Assembly (NCBI RefSeq): GCF_000383855.1
Contig: NZ_KB912877.1
Location: forward strand, 248,001-312,000
Direction: 5' to 3'
Length of the DNA: 64,000 nucleotides
Source: Methylobacter marinus A45
GTDB taxonomy: Bacteria; Pseudomonadota; Gammaproteobacteria; Methylococcales; Methylomonadaceae
In this document: positions 62,704 through 64,000 of the stretch, one piece after another
How positions within the stretch are numbered: position 1 is the first letter of the stretch
Layout: each line of letters opens with the position of its first letter
Made by a program: the position numbers and the translations under genes
Notes under the pieces: generated by a model
Databases searched by the model: none
Told to the model about the DNA's origin: nothing
What the model saw: only the letters and a program-made list of their open reading frames with translations

Positions 62704-63982
62704 AAATATCCTCCTGGCCAACCACGGCAGATAATTGCGCTAAAGCCTGCTGCGCTTCGGTAAAGGCGTTCCAGTACTGCATTTCGTAGTTGAACAGCGT
62801 GATCTGGCTTTGCAGCAGGTTGAGAAAATCGACCTTGTTGACCTGATACCCGGACAGCATCGAGGCGACCGTCTGCCGCGCCTGCGGAATGATGCCGGTT
62901 TTGAACAGCTCGCTCTGCTCCCTGGCCCGCCGGTAGTCGCTGTGGGCCTGCGAAATCTGGCCGCGCACCTGATTCCACTGGTCCTGCAGGGCATACCTTT
63001 GCTGCATCAGTTCGCTGGTGCGCTGATCGACGGCCTTGGCCTGCTTGTCGGCCAGGAAGACCGGCACGCTGACGCTCAGCCGCATGCTCAAAAAGTCCGC
63101 GCGCTCCTGGCCGGACAGCGTGTCGTCGCGGGCGCCGTAAGCCGCGCCGACATCCAGATCGGGGAAGTAATCTTTCTCGGCCAGATCGAGGCGCGCCTGG
63201 GCCGCGTTAATGTTTTCGCGCTGCGCCTCCAGCAACGCCCGAGCGGACTCGGCCCGTTGATAAAGACCGGCTTCGGCCATGATGGCCGGCAGCTTCTCGT
63301 CCACGCTGTCGGGCAGCATGATCTCAAGATTTGCGGGCCTGTCCAGCAGCACGTTGAGCTGAGCCGCAAGATTGCGCCGGCTGCCCTCGAACTTGATCTG
63401 CTGGTCCAGCAGCTTTGACAATTCCAGTTGCGCCAGCAGCACCTCCTGCTGCAAACCTTCGCCCACTTCGTATTTGGTGCGGGTGATCTGGATGAACTGG
63501 CGCAGCAGCGTCTGGTTGCTGTCGATAATCTGCAGGGCATGATCCAGATAGAAAATTCCCCACCAGATCGTTTTGACGTTTTTCTGCAGCCACCAGCGCG
63601 CTTCCGTGACGTTTTGCAGAGCGGCGGCGGCTTCGAAAGCGGCCGCCTGCTCGCGCAGCGCGAGCTTGCCCGGAAACGGAATGGTCTGGGATATGCCCAC
63701 CTGTATCTGGGTCATGGGCTCCTGCCGGATATCAAAACTGTCCACCGGCAGATTCAAGGCGTTAAAGCTGATCATGGGGTCCGGCAAGGCGCCGGCCTGC
63801 GGCGGGATGGCCGCCATCGCCTGCGCCCTGGCCTGCATCTCCGCCAGATCGGGGTTGTCCTGAACCGCCTGTTCAGTCGCGGCTTTCAGCGTTAAAACCG
63901 GCGACTCCCCGGCGCCGACAGCGCCGCCGGCCAGCAGAAAAACGGCTAAGGCAAAACGCTTGAGCAGGGTTGATGGCGACAT
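62696..63982 (-). CDS. cusC: CusC-type outer-membrane factor (TolC family)
   Basis: A 428-residue TolC-family protein with signal peptide (to about GGAVGA). Repeated outer-membrane-efflux-protein halves with long helices are seen (PDLAEMQARAQAMAAI, AESARALLEAQRENINAA, YRRAREQSELFKTGI). The ATG at 63982 has a GAGGA ribosome site and begins with a positively charged signal; an upstream GTG at 63997 is in frame. It is the first gene of the efflux operon, followed by cusB with an 8-base overlap. The family is clear; the Cus assignment comes from its neighbours. Confidence 0.9.
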   Translation of the reverse strand: MSPSTLLKRFALAVFLLAGGAVGAGESPVLTLKAATEQAVQDNPDLAEMQARAQAMAAIPPQAGALPDPMISFNALNLPVDSFDIRQEPMTQIQVGISQTIPFPGKLALREQAAAFEAAAALQNVTEARWWLQKNVKTIWWGIFYLDHALQIIDSNQTLLRQFIQITRTKYEVGEGLQQEVLLAQLELSKLLDQQIKFEGSRRNLAAQLNVLLDRPANLEIMLPDSVDEKLPAIMAEAGLYQRAESARALLEAQRENINAAQARLDLAEKDYFPDLDVGAAYGARDDTLSGQERADFLSMRLSVSVPVFLADKQAKAVDQRTSELMQQRYALQDQWNQVRGQISQAHSDYRRAREQSELFKTGIIPQARQTVASMLSGYQVNKVDFLNLLQSQITLFNYEMQYWNAFTEAQQALAQLSAVVGQEDIYE

Positions 63983-64000
63983 GATATCCTCGCACACGTG

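Overview
The window looks like a chromosomal segment of a gammaproteobacterium of roughly balanced base composition. Supporting features are the PrkA-YeaH-SpoVR operon, a cis/trans fatty-acid isomerase, slipin/NfeD, a Cus-type copper/silver efflux system, a PEP-CTERM protein and a Fap-like exporter. The mix of copper enzymes and c-type cytochromes would suit a Methylococcales methanotroph, but no methane-oxidation gene is present, so that placement is a guess. I see no rRNA, tRNA, CRISPR array, phage or intact insertion sequence. Three families of short non-coding repeats are scattered through the window.

Layout. 1-4.9 kb: a minus-strand operon of a Tat-exported multicopper oxidase, a SCO-like protein that has lost its copper cysteines, an unrecognised secreted 543-residue protein and a normal SCO protein cut by the window edge; a LuxR-type response regulator lies upstream. 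6.3-7.8 kb: the wreck of an ECF sigma factor and its anti-sigma factor beside an intact DUF692 (MNIO, BufB/MbnB-like) enzyme. 8.7-16.7 kb: ethanolamine ammonia-lyase (eutBC), an exported flavin amine oxidase, a Tat-exported PhoD phosphatase, a small cysteine-containing protein and a secreted protein with one haem motif. 17-22 kb: a giant signalling protein with pseudokinase, AAA ATPase, GAF and GGDEF parts. 22.5-30.6 kb: a PLP decarboxylase with a Tat/lipoprotein signal, VanZ, a MarR regulator with a cysteine-rich tail, DUF2024, slipin/NfeD, and a tightly overlapping endonuclease, CDP-alcohol transferase and DUF1289 set, followed by a pterin dehydratase and a metallo-beta-lactamase-fold protein. 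30.7-38.6 kb: cti, a small arginine-rich protein and prkA-yeaH-spoVR.

39-45.2 kb is the most unusual part. It holds a PEP-CTERM protein, a FapF-like outer-membrane protein with a coiled coil, a FapD-like C39 peptidase and three small Sec-exported proteins. Each small protein carries a motif of the form L-x3-(Q/E)MD-x-V-(S/T)-A followed by G or A. I read it as an exporter with its own family of cargo, similar to the Fap amyloid system but with no recognisable FapB/FapC.

46-52.7 kb: a sulfite dehydrogenase pair split by a MITE, UbiB, small conserved proteins, a second pterin-dehydratase-like protein and a lipoprotein. 52.7-58.2 kb: a pirin relic, then a five-gene operon (DUF2182, DUF1326, SDR, beta-carbonic anhydrase, DUF938) behind a near-perfect sigma-54 promoter, divergent from a sigma-54 activator with a cysteine-bearing sensor domain. 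58.2-64 kb: a translationally coupled CusC-CusB-CusA efflux operon.

All family assignments come from reading motifs and architecture. No database search was run.
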